DNA of 64,000 nucleotides from an uncultured Sterolibacterium sp. (GTDB lineage: Bacteria > Pseudomonadota > Gammaproteobacteria > Burkholderiales > Rhodocyclaceae): positions 1 through 64,000 of the forward strand of contig CAIVDC010000029.1 in assembly GCA_903904605.1 (NCBI GenBank), read 5' to 3'. The number at the start of each line of letters is the position of its first letter. Position 1 is the stretch's first letter. The translations under genes and the position numbers were made by a program. The notes under the pieces are model-generated. The model was not told the DNA's origin. It made no database searches and saw only the letters and a list, made by a program, of their open reading frames with translations. This document shows positions 50,822-59,069 of this stretch, piece by piece.

Positions 50822-52540
50822 CTATTCCTCGGCCTCGGCGATTCCGGTCACGCGCAGGACTTCATCGATGCCGGTCATGCCGCGCCAAGCCTTGATCAGT
50901 CCGTCCTCGCGCAGGCTGCGGTAACCTTCGGCCCGCGCGATGCCGACCAGTTCTCCCGCCGTGGCCCTTTGCATGATGGCATTCTGGATCGCCGTATCGA
51001 CTTCGACCAACTCATAAATGCCGATGCGCCCCCGATAGCCGCTTCCCCGGCAATGGGGGCAGCCTTCCGGTGCGCGCCAGTTCGCCGCCTGGCCCAACAG
51101 CTCGGGATAGCGTTCCTGCAACTGCCGGGCTATCTCGACGATGGCCTGGGGCGGCTCGACCGGCCGCGCGCAGCGGTCGCAGAGCCTTCTGACCAGACGC
51201 TGCGCCTGCACCGCCCTGACCGAGGAGGCCACCAGGAACGGCTCGACGCCCATGTCCAGCAGCCGGGTGAAGGCGCTCAAGGCGTCGTTGGTATGCAGGG
51301 TGGACAGCACCAGATGCCCGGTCAGGGCCGACTGCACGGCGATCTCCGCGGTTTCCAGGTCGCGGATTTCGCCGATCATGATGACGTCCGGGTCCTGCCG
51401 CAGGATCGCTCTCAGTGCGCGCGCGAAATCGTAGCCGATTTCGCTGTGGGTCTGGATTTGCGTGACGCCCGCCAACTTGAACTCGACCGGGTCTTCCACG
51501 GTGATGATTTTCTTGGTGCGGTCGTTGGCGGCGTCGAGTGCCGCATAGAGTGTCGTGCTCTTGCCTGAACCCGTCGGGCCGGTCACCAGGATGATGCCGT
51601 GAGGCTCCTGGACCCAGCGGCTGAACTGGACGTGATGATCGGCCTCCATGCCCAGCCATTCCAGGTTCAGGTTGGAGCGCTCCTTGGGCAGCAGGCGCAT
51701 GACGATCGATTCGCCGTGCACGCCGGGCAGGGCCGAGACGCGGATATCCATGTCGGCGCCGCCGGCGCGAATGGAAATGCGGCCGTCCTGGGGCAGGCGG
51801 CGCTCGGCGATATCCATGCCGGAAATCAGCTTGATTCTCGACGCGACGGCGTCGAATCGGCTGCGCGACTGGGTCATGCGCGTATGCAGCACGCCATCGA
51901 CCCGGTAGCGCACGGCAAAGGCATTTTCCTCCGGCTCGATGTGAATGTCCGAGGACTCCTCGTCGATCGCCTGCGCCAGGATGTTGCTGACCAGTTCGAT
52001 GACCGGCGCCTCTTCCGCCAGTTCGCGCAAGTGCGCGACTTCGTCCTCGTACTCGCCCCGGGGGCTCAGTTCGATCAGCTTGAGGAGCCGCTCCAGGTCC
52101 TGGCTCCGGACGAAATGCCAGGCCTGCGGGTGGTCGCCCAAGGCGACGGCCAGCGTTTCGTGCAGGTAACTGTTGATGGGGTTGCGCGAGGCGCAATGGA
52201 TTACCCCGTCGACGTCCTCCCATATCGCCAGTTGCTGGTCGGAGAACCATTCAGGCGATAGACCGCTCGCCTGGACCGCGTTGGCGATCTCCGCCGCTTG
52301 CGAGGGAAGTTGATCGCCAGACAACAAGGACAAGCCGAGCTGGTCCGACAGGACAGGCAACAAGGCATCCTCGGACAAGGCGCCCATCCGCACCAGGATG
52401 GAGCCCAACCGTCCTTTGAATTGGCGCTGGAAGGCGAGTGCCTTGTCCAGGTCCTGCTGGTCAATCAAACCGCGCTGAAGCAGCAACGCGCCGATGACCA
52501 TGGCCGTCTGGTCGGTTCTTTGCTCGCTGGGAGCCGTCAT
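50822..52540 (-). CDS. gspE: Type II secretion ATPase
   Basis: The 572-residue hexameric ATPase powers pseudopilus growth. The N-terminal MshEN-type domain occupies about 1-150. Walker A is GPTGSGKST at 321-329, followed by the Asp box TVEDPVEF and Walker B region DVIMIGEIRD. A four-cysteine zinc motif (CDRC, CPHC) follows around 455-500. It is the first gene of the T2SS operon. The ATG at 52540 replaces a longer frame that extends into the 228-base divergent gap. Confidence 0.96.
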   Translation of the reverse strand: MTAPSEQRTDQTAMVIGALLLQRGLIDQQDLDKALAFQRQFKGRLGSILVRMGALSEDALLPVLSDQLGLSLLSGDQLPSQAAEIANAVQASGLSPEWFSDQQLAIWEDVDGVIHCASRNPINSYLHETLAVALGDHPQAWHFVRSQDLERLLKLIELSPRGEYEDEVAHLRELAEEAPVIELVSNILAQAIDEESSDIHIEPEENAFAVRYRVDGVLHTRMTQSRSRFDAVASRIKLISGMDIAERRLPQDGRISIRAGGADMDIRVSALPGVHGESIVMRLLPKERSNLNLEWLGMEADHHVQFSRWVQEPHGIILVTGPTGSGKSTTLYAALDAANDRTKKIITVEDPVEFKLAGVTQIQTHSEIGYDFARALRAILRQDPDVIMIGEIRDLETAEIAVQSALTGHLVLSTLHTNDALSAFTRLLDMGVEPFLVASSVRAVQAQRLVRRLCDRCARPVEPPQAIVEIARQLQERYPELLGQAANWRAPEGCPHCRGSGYRGRIGIYELVEVDTAIQNAIMQRATAGELVGIARAEGYRSLREDGLIKAWRGMTGIDEVLRVTGIAEAEE

Positions 52541-52715
52541 TTGATGATTCTGGCAAGAATACGAAGTAATAGGGGATTGGCCGTGGTTGCCTGCATGGCG
52601 ATTGTAACGTTTTTCACTGTCCGCAGGCCGGCCGGCCCGGTCGGCAGAGGAACTCCGGGCTGAAATCCCACTGCGTTGCGCCAGGACCAAGTAAAATGGC
52701 GCGCTCGACTATTCC

Positions 52716-52744
52716 CGGACAAACCCTGTGGCAAGCCGCATACT
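52716..52744 (+). promoter_or_regulatory. Possible promoter of the MNT/HEPN operon
   Basis: CGGACA (52716-52721, four of six -35 matches) is spaced 17 bases from CATACT (52739-52744, four of six -10 matches), about 25 bases before the MNT start. This is a weak promoter by sequence. The same 228-base gap must also contain the gspE promoter, which was not recognised. Confidence 0.33.
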
Positions 52745-52768
52745 GGCGCTGAAAATTGGAATGGTGTC

Positions 52769-53065
52769 ATGAACCGCGAGCAGTTGACTGCGCGCTCGGG
52801 AAGCTATTTGCGCGAACTGCTACAGGCGACTTTGCCTCCCCACACCCCGGTCTTTCTTTTCGGGTCCCGGGCTCGGGGCGACGCGCGCTGGAACTCGGAT
52901 TTCGATATCTGGATCGACGCCGATATCGACTCGTCAACACTCTCCAGACTGGGCGATCTGGTGGAGGAGTCCTTCGTCCCCTTCCAGGTTGATTTTGTCA
53001 CCACAAGCCAGCTTACGGGTCATTTTGGCGAGGAAGTCCGCAAGGAGGCCAAGCGATGGATCTGA
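52769..53065 (+). CDS. Minimal nucleotidyltransferase (MNT) of an MNT/HEPN pair
   Basis: The 98-residue protein has the minimal nucleotidyltransferase motif FGSRARGDARWNSDFDIWI, with the GSRAxG loop and S-D-x-D metal pair, and a late VDFVT strand that supplies the third acidic residue. In MntA-HepT systems the MNT adds AMP to the HEPN toxin and so neutralises it. It overlaps the next gene by ten bases. The start at 52769 gives the usual short form. Confidence 0.87.
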   Translation: MNREQLTARSGSYLRELLQATLPPHTPVFLFGSRARGDARWNSDFDIWIDADIDSSTLSRLGDLVEESFVPFQVDFVTTSQLTGHFGEEVRKEAKRWI

Positions 53066-53472
53066 GAACCCAGGCTTTTGCCGAGGCCCTGGAGAGCTTT
53101 GCCTATCTTGTCAATATTGATATCCCGGCACTATCGGAGACCCTCGACCCGCGCTTGATTGATGGCCTGCAGAACGGCAAGGCACAGAAATTCGAATACA
53201 CGATGGAGCTTTGCTGGAAAGCCATCAAGGTCTTCATCAAACACCACGAAGGTATCGACGAGGCATCGCCCAAGAAGGTGATCAAGGCCTTCTATCTCAC
53301 TGGCCACCTTGCTGAAGATGACTATCTTGAGTTGATCGAGGCGGTCGACGACCGTAACAAGCTGAGCCACATCTATGAGAAGGGGGAGTTCGATCTCATC
53401 GTTGCCCGGCTGCCGAAGTACGCCGAACTGCTGCAAAGAGTTCTCGATTCGATGCAGAAGACGCCCCGATAA
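53056..53472 (+). CDS. HEPN-domain protein (HI0074/HepT-like), partner of MNT
   Basis: The 138-residue all-helical protein begins MDLRTQAFAEALESFAYL and has the segment KFEYTMELCWKAIKVFI typical of HI0074-type nucleotidyltransferase-binding proteins. The HEPN motif is R-N-K-L-S-H in AVDDRNKLSHIY, an R-x4-H RNase-type signature. It is probably the toxin of an MNT/HEPN toxin-antitoxin pair. The pair lies at the boundary between the T2SS operon and the second glycan block. Confidence 0.88.
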   Translation: MDLRTQAFAEALESFAYLVNIDIPALSETLDPRLIDGLQNGKAQKFEYTMELCWKAIKVFIKHHEGIDEASPKKVIKAFYLTGHLAEDDYLELIEAVDDRNKLSHIYEKGEFDLIVARLPKYAELLQRVLDSMQKTPR

Positions 53473-53516
53473 CCAGTACGCAGCACCGCTTCTCGCTGCG
53501 CACCCCAAAAGCAACC

Positions 53517-54347
53517 ATGGACCCCCATCAACAGCTTCCCGCCTCGATAGTCGCGCTATTTGCCAGCCTTGGGCGAAATCGCCAACTCATCCTGCAGATG
53601 AGCAAGCGCGAAGTCGTCGGCCGCTATCGCGGATCGGTGATGGGACTGGCGTGGTCGTTCTTCAACCCGATACTCCTCCTCGTCGTGTATACCTTCGTCT
53701 TCTCGGTCGTGTTCAAGGCCCGCTGGGGTACCAACAGTGCCGAGAGCAAGGGCGAATTCGCCATCCTGCTGTTCGTCGGCATGATCGTCCATGGCCTGTT
53801 CGCCGAATGCGTCAATCGGGCGCCCGGGCTGATTCTTTCCAACGTCAATTACGTCAAGAAGGTGGTCTTCCCCCTGGAAGTCCTGCCCTGGGTGGCCATG
53901 GGGGCGACGCTGTTCCATACCGGCGTCAGCGTGGTCGTCTTGCTCACGGCTCAGTTGATTCTCAGCCAAAGCCTGCCCTGGACGGCCCTGTTGCTGCCGC
54001 TGATTCTATTGCCCCTGCTGCTCGTGACCATGGGCTTCTCCTGGTTTCTGGCGGCAACCGGCGTATTCATGCGCGACATCGCGCAGACCACGGGAATCTT
54101 CACCACGGTGCTGATGTTTCTGGCACCGGTCTTTTACCCGATAACATCCTTGCCGAAGGAATATCAGGGCTGGATGCAACTCAACCCCCTCACCTTCATC
54201 ATCGAAGCAGCAAGGCAGGTGCTGATCTGGGGGAAAATGCCCGACTGGACGGGCCTGGCAATCTATAGCGCCATCAGCCTGCTCCTTGCCTGGATGGGCT
54301 TCTGGTGGTTCCAGAAAACCCGGAAGGGATTTGCCGATGTCCTCTGA
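53517..54347 (+). CDS. wzm: ABC-2 type polysaccharide export permease
   Basis: The 276-residue protein has six membrane helices and the N-terminal amphipathic segment SKREVVGRYRGSVMGLAWSF seen in Wzm/KpsM/TagG permeases. It would form the channel for lipid-linked polysaccharide. Its usual ATPase partner is not adjacent; the only Wzt in the window is at 13.5 kb. The stop overlaps cysC by 11 bases, so it heads the second glycan operon. Confidence 0.92.
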   Translation: MDPHQQLPASIVALFASLGRNRQLILQMSKREVVGRYRGSVMGLAWSFFNPILLLVVYTFVFSVVFKARWGTNSAESKGEFAILLFVGMIVHGLFAECVNRAPGLILSNVNYVKKVVFPLEVLPWVAMGATLFHTGVSVVVLLTAQLILSQSLPWTALLLPLILLPLLLVTMGFSWFLAATGVFMRDIAQTTGIFTTVLMFLAPVFYPITSLPKEYQGWMQLNPLTFIIEAARQVLIWGKMPDWTGLAIYSAISLLLAWMGFWWFQKTRKGFADVL

Positions 54348-54990
54348 GTCGCCGAACCCGCCGCCCGTCGAGGTCGTCTGGCATGGCGGCCTGGTCCATC
54401 CCGGGGACCGTCAGCAGTTGCTCGGGCAAAGACCCCTGACCGTTTGGTTCACCGGGCTCAGCGCGTCCGGAAAATCGACCCTGGCCTTCGCCCTGGAGCG
54501 CCGCCTGATAGACCTGGGCCACGCCTGTTGCGTGCTCGATGGCGACAACATCCGCCACGGTCTGAACAGGAATCTGGGCTTCTCTCACGAGGACCGGACA
54601 GAGAACATTCGGCGCATCGCCGAGGTTGCGCGCCTGATGAACGACGCGGGACTGATCGTCGTGACCGCCTTCATCTCACCCTACCGCGAAGATCGGCGGC
54701 TCGCGCAGGAAATCGTCGGCACGGACCGGTTCTTCGAGATCCACGTCAGCACGCCCATCGAAATCTGCGAAGCACGCGATCCCAAAGGAATGTACAAGAG
54801 GGCGAGAGCTGGAGAAATCCAGGGTTTCACGGGTGTCGGCGCACCCTATGAACGGCCGATATCCCCGGCCCTGGAGATCGACACTTCCGTCGATACGCTC
54901 GAGGAATGCGTCGGAAAGGTGCTCTCCCGATTGCTGGAACTGCTGCTCCCGGAAACAGAAGAGCAGATATCAGGAACCGTTCAGCCCTGA
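54337..54990 (+). CDS. cysC: Adenylylsulfate kinase
   Basis: This 217-residue kinase phosphorylates APS to PAPS, the donor for sulfotransferases. Walker A is GLSASGKS; further motifs are LDGDNIRHGLNRNLGFS, the RTENIRRIAEVA helix and the FISPYREDR and GMYKRARAGEIQGFTG segments. The C-terminus is longer than the core enzyme by about 20 residues. Placed one gene before a sulfotransferase fusion, it most likely supplies PAPS for glycan sulfation rather than cysteine synthesis. ATP sulfurylase genes are not in the window. Confidence 0.95.
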   Translation: MSSESPNPPPVEVVWHGGLVHPGDRQQLLGQRPLTVWFTGLSASGKSTLAFALERRLIDLGHACCVLDGDNIRHGLNRNLGFSHEDRTENIRRIAEVARLMNDAGLIVVTAFISPYREDRRLAQEIVGTDRFFEIHVSTPIEICEARDPKGMYKRARAGEIQGFTGVGAPYERPISPALEIDTSVDTLEECVGKVLSRLLELLLPETEEQISGTVQP

Positions 54991-55420
54991 TGAATATCAA
55001 CGACAGGGAACCGAGCTTGCGGCCATCGACAAGAGAAGTCAGGTTGTCCGAGCCTCGACTTGCCGCCTTGTTGCCGATCGCGCGCGGATCCTGGTCTGGC
55101 GGAGCGGGGTTAGCCATTTTGTCGGCAGGTTTGGCCGCCTGCAAGACACCGTGGGTGATAAACTATCGGCTTTGCTCCTGGCTGCCCTTGGTCTAAGACC
55201 AGCCGCCACCATCGACAATCTTGACCGAGCAGGACGCTTGGAACTACTCGATTCTGCCGATGAATGGATATCCATGCGCAGCCTCGGAAACCAGATGATT
55301 CATGAATTTGTCGAACGCCCGGTCGTGCTTATTTGTGCCCTGCAAGCCGGCCATGCCTTTGTTCCAGGACTCATCGCCGCGGCCGACAATATGAGTGCGG
55401 AAATCGGGCGGCCGGAATGA
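54990..55420 (+). pseudogene. Decayed HEPN-family gene
   Basis: The frame ending at 55420 reads like a HEPN-fold protein (ELAAIDKRSQVVR, GRFGRLQDTVGDKLS, LLDSADEWISMRSLGNQMIHEF), but no start codon precedes it in frame. An ATG at 54990, sharing a base with the cysC stop, gives MNINDR before a one-base shift near 55003-55012 would bring it into frame. The HEPN motif normally RNQMxH reads GNQMIH here, so the catalytic Arg is lost. Its end overlaps the next ATG by ATGA. I take it as an inactivated remnant without its nucleotidyltransferase partner. Confidence 0.5.
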
Positions 55421-58089
55421 CCATGGGCCGAGCGAAGAAGCAGAAGGTCATCGCCGTGCTCGGCATGCACCGCAGCGGCACCAGCGCCATTACCCGGGGC
55501 CTCAAGGTCCTGGGTGTGGAACTGGGCGACCGCATTGCGCCGGGCTTGCCGGGAAACAACGCCAAAGGCTTCTGGGAGGATCTCGACCTGAACGCGTTGA
55601 ACATTGAGATCCTCGCCGCGATCGGACACGACTGGCAGACCAATCCTTCGATTGCGTCATCGGACTTGACTGGCGGGGCTCTTTGGCAGTTCAGGTTGCG
55701 CGCCGTCGAGCTGCTCCGCGAGAAGATCGGGGGCTCTGCCGTTTGGGGTCTCAAGGACCCCCGCATTTCACGGTTGCTTCCCTTCTGGAATCCGGTTTTT
55801 GAGCATCTGGGACTTGAAGTCGGATACGTCATTGCAGTCCGACATCCCATGAGCGTTGCGCGCTCCCTCAATCGGCGGGATGGTTTCGAGGCGGAAAAAA
55901 GTCATTACCTGTGGCTGGAGCATATGGTGCCCAGCGTGCTGGAAAGCGCGGGGCACCTCCGGGTCGTGGTCGATTACGACCAGATGATGGATCAGCCGGA
56001 AGCCCAACTGCTGCGAATCGCAGACCAGCTCGGTTTGCCGCCGACGCTGGACGCCTCGGAACTGGCGGAATACAAGGAAGACTTCCTCGATGCGGAATTG
56101 CAGCATACCCGCTTTCAGCCCGAAGATTTGCGGCTGGATGCCGCAGTCCCCAAAGGCGTCATCGAAGCCTACGGCCTGCTAAGAAGCCTGGCCAGGGATG
56201 AACTGTCCATCGATTCCTCCGAAGTCCAAACGACGTTCGCCCAGTTGGCGCAGCATCTCGAGCTTATCGCGCCGGCCAAACGATACCTGAACGTATTGGA
56301 AGGTCATGTTTCGAATCTCAGGAGCGATGTCGCCGAACGTGAAGCTCAAATTTCCGCCCTGCATGGAGTCGTGGTCGGCAGGGACGAGAAAATTTCCGGG
56401 CTCAATCACGCCGTGGCGGAGCGTGAAGCCCAGGTCTCCGGACTTAACCAGGCCGTGGCCGAACGAGATGGTCAAATTCTCGTGCTTACTCGCGATATTT
56501 CCGATCGCGACGGGCGGATCGCCGGGCTGACTCAAGTCGTTGCCGAGCGCGACGGGCGGATCGCCGGGCTGACTCAAGTCGTTGCCGAGCGCGACGGGCA
56601 GATCGCCGGACTGACCCAAGTCGTTGCCGAGCGCGACGGCGCGCTATCGGTTCAACTTGGCATTTCACAAAGCCTGCAGCAGTCGCTGTTCGAGCAGCAG
56701 AACAGAGTGCAGCAAATACTGAATTCCCGGTCCTGGCGGGCAACGAAAGCCCTGCGCCTGTTCGGCCGTATTTTGCGCGGCGAGTGGAAAACGGTGGCGA
56801 TCTCCCTCAGGAACTACGTCGGAGCTGCGAGGCCTCAGCCGGAAACGCAACAGACCTCCCCCAGGGACAACCCAGGAGTTGCCGTGAACTCCCTCTCACC
56901 GTTGCCGATTACCCTCTCCACCGAAGACGCGTCGAAGAAAAGAATTCTCCTGGTCAGCTACTACTGCCCGACCCGCGCCCATGGCGGCGGCTTGAGAATT
57001 CTGGATATGTATTCCTTGATCAAGACCCGCTATCCCGATTTCCAGCTGGATATCTATACCCATCGTCGCCCCGGCATAGACTGGACCACGGGAGACGTCG
57101 AAAATATCTTCGACCACGTCTATTATTCTCCATGCGAGGAGTTGACCCCCGATGATCTGGTGGCCCTGCGGGGAAGCCAGCCCCGGTATGACGTGATCGA
57201 TCTCCAGTTCCACCAGTCGGCGTACCAGCTGGACCGGTTCCGGAAGCTCGGCGGCAAAATTCTCTTCACTCCGATGGAGTCGCAAGCAAAGGCCTTGTAT
57301 ATCGACTTGAAGTCTCTGTTCACTGAGAGAGGAAAATTCGGCCTGCGGAGGGTCGCCAGGAACGTCAAGCTTGCAGCGGAGGAAGTGGTGTTCAGTTTCA
57401 AGGCGGACGAGGTGGTCTGTGTTTCCAGAACCGATGCCGCCTTTCTGCGGACGATTACGGGGTCAAGAAAAGTCCAATACCTGGAGACGGGAATTTCCAG
57501 CCTAGAGTTTTCAGATGCCCTGGGCGAGCGTTGGCAGGCGACGGACCCGGGACATAAGGAAAAACGGATAATCTATGTCGCCTATTTCGGCTCGGAAACG
57601 AATATTGCCGCGCTGCAGTGGTATCTCGACAACGTCCATCCGCTCGTCAAGGCGCAGGTGCCAGGCTATGTCCTCGATGTAGTCGGCAGAGGCGATCTGA
57701 CACCCTTCTTGCGCTACCGTGACGCTTCCGTCGATCTCGTCGGAGAGGTTTCCTCCCTCACCCCGCAAATCACCAAAGCTCGACTGGGCATAGCGCCTGC
57801 GCTCAGCGGCTCGGGCTTCCGGGGAAAAGTTAACCAGTATGCGATCTATGGCGTGCCCTGCGTCGTTTCGCCCATCGCCGCACAAGGCCTCGCTTACCGG
57901 AATTCCTTCAACATTCTCATTGCCGCCAGTCCGGAGGAGTTCGCACGGGGCTGCATCGAATTGCTGAACGATAGAGACCTCAATCGAACGATGGGGCAGC
58001 GGGCCCGGGAGACATGCCTGGCGAAATACTCCTGGGAATCGAAATTGAAGGCGATACGCGACATATACGAGCTGGACGATGCGGCATGA
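55417..58089 (+). CDS. Sulfotransferase-coiled coil-glycosyltransferase fusion protein
   Basis: The 890-residue protein has three parts. Residues 1-300 are a PAPS-dependent sulfotransferase with loop VLGMHRSGTSAI and 3'-phosphate site VRHPMSVARSL. Residues 305-410 are seven to eight tandem 14-residue repeats (AERDGRIAGLTQVV type), a coiled coil. Residues from 507 form a GT-B glycosyltransferase starting KKRILLVSYYCPTRAHGGG, with a donor-side LSGSGFRGKVNQYAIYGVPCVVS segment. It probably both sulfates and extends a glycan. ATG at 55417 (ATGACCATGGGC) or 55423 are both possible starts. It ends in ATGA overlap with the next gene. Confidence 0.83.
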   Translation: MTMGRAKKQKVIAVLGMHRSGTSAITRGLKVLGVELGDRIAPGLPGNNAKGFWEDLDLNALNIEILAAIGHDWQTNPSIASSDLTGGALWQFRLRAVELLREKIGGSAVWGLKDPRISRLLPFWNPVFEHLGLEVGYVIAVRHPMSVARSLNRRDGFEAEKSHYLWLEHMVPSVLESAGHLRVVVDYDQMMDQPEAQLLRIADQLGLPPTLDASELAEYKEDFLDAELQHTRFQPEDLRLDAAVPKGVIEAYGLLRSLARDELSIDSSEVQTTFAQLAQHLELIAPAKRYLNVLEGHVSNLRSDVAEREAQISALHGVVVGRDEKISGLNHAVAEREAQVSGLNQAVAERDGQILVLTRDISDRDGRIAGLTQVVAERDGRIAGLTQVVAERDGQIAGLTQVVAERDGALSVQLGISQSLQQSLFEQQNRVQQILNSRSWRATKALRLFGRILRGEWKTVAISLRNYVGAARPQPETQQTSPRDNPGVAVNSLSPLPITLSTEDASKKRILLVSYYCPTRAHGGGLRILDMYSLIKTRYPDFQLDIYTHRRPGIDWTTGDVENIFDHVYYSPCEELTPDDLVALRGSQPRYDVIDLQFHQSAYQLDRFRKLGGKILFTPMESQAKALYIDLKSLFTERGKFGLRRVARNVKLAAEEVVFSFKADEVVCVSRTDAAFLRTITGSRKVQYLETGISSLEFSDALGERWQATDPGHKEKRIIYVAYFGSETNIAALQWYLDNVHPLVKAQVPGYVLDVVGRGDLTPFLRYRDASVDLVGEVSSLTPQITKARLGIAPALSGSGFRGKVNQYAIYGVPCVVSPIAAQGLAYRNSFNILIAASPEEFARGCIELLNDRDLNRTMGQRARETCLAKYSWESKLKAIRDIYELDDAA
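56329..56640 (+). repeat. 42-base in-frame tandem repeat encoding a coiled coil
   Basis: Seven full and one partial copies of a 42-base unit encode 14-residue heptad-pair repeats (V-A-E-R-x-x-x-I-x-G-L-x-x-x). The last three copies (from about 56500) are almost identical in DNA, the earlier ones diverged. Multiples of 42 keep the frame, so copy number can change by slippage without breaking the protein. Confidence 0.9.
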
Positions 58090-59069
58090 GCAATCAAGGC
58101 CCCAAGGTCACCGCGCTCGTTCCCTCATACAACCATGGGCGATTTCTGCGGCAGAGAATCGAATCGATCCTGCAGCAGTCCTATCGGAATATCGAACTGA
58201 TCGTGATCGACGATTGTTCGAGCGATGATTCCGACGCGGTCATTCGATCCCTGCTGGCCGAGCACGAATTTCGCTACATCCGCAACGAAAGGAACTCCGG
58301 CACGCCCTTCGCAGCCTGGGGCAAAGCCGCATCGCTGGCGAATGGCGAATACATCTGGATTTGCGAAAGCGACGACTTCGCCGCTCCCGACTTTCTCGAG
58401 ACAGCCGTCGCCAAAATGGCCGAGCACGAGGACGCGGTGCTCTTTTATTGCGACTCCTGGATTGTCGATGAAGACGGCCAGACCATCGACCATACCGACA
58501 GCTATTTCCACGATATCTGGCGCGAACTGCGCTGGGATGCGGACTTCCACAGCGATGGCGTCGGCGAGCTGGGCAATTACCAGCTGCGGGGACAGACCGT
58601 CCCCAACATGAGTTCCGCCTTGATCACGACGGCGGCCTTCCGACGTGCTTACCATCCTTTTCTCAAGAAGCTGAAGCTGACGGGCGACTGGCTCTTTATC
58701 GGCTGGGTCATGCGCTGCGGTTCGGTGGTCTTCTGCAAGAAGCCGATGAGTCATTTCCGAAAACATGAGCAGACCGCGCGGATTCGGGTCAAGTCCGCCC
58801 AATCGCAGGCCGAGTTTGTGCTGACCAAATATTTGTTGTTCAGGGCCGCCGGAACGCCGGCCAGGGAATTCGCCCATGTCATGCGAACCGACGCCGTCCG
58901 CTTCTTGTATGAGCCGGCCGGGCCGCTCGATGTCCTCAAGGCCCTATTCCAGGTGTCCATTCCGAAGACCTTGAAATGCGGCGCTTTGCTGGCGGCGTCC
59001 CTGGCGATGAATGGCCGTTATCTCAAGCAGTTTTACCAACGCTACAAACTGGTCAAGGGAGCAGAGTAA
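58086..59069 (+). CDS. Family 2 glycosyltransferase
   Basis: The 327-residue enzyme starts KVTALVPSYNHGRFLRQRIESIL, has the ELIVIDDCSSDDSD nucleotide site and the metal motif ESDDFAAP near residue 97. A later LKLTGDWLFIGW segment lies in the acceptor region. The ATG at 58086 overlaps the stop of the fusion gene (ATGA). It directly precedes an epimerase gene in the second glycan operon. The sugar is unknown. Confidence 0.88.
   Translation: MSNQGPKVTALVPSYNHGRFLRQRIESILQQSYRNIELIVIDDCSSDDSDAVIRSLLAEHEFRYIRNERNSGTPFAAWGKAASLANGEYIWICESDDFAAPDFLETAVAKMAEHEDAVLFYCDSWIVDEDGQTIDHTDSYFHDIWRELRWDADFHSDGVGELGNYQLRGQTVPNMSSALITTAAFRRAYHPFLKKLKLTGDWLFIGWVMRCGSVVFCKKPMSHFRKHEQTARIRVKSAQSQAEFVLTKYLLFRAAGTPAREFAHVMRTDAVRFLYEPAGPLDVLKALFQVSIPKTLKCGALLAASLAMNGRYLKQFYQRYKLVKGAE

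Noticed and set aside
55333..55416. Longer N-terminus for the sulfotransferase fusion
   Set aside because: The extension has no family similarity and runs through the HEPN remnant; the ATG at 55417 overlaps its stop and fits the sulfotransferase start.
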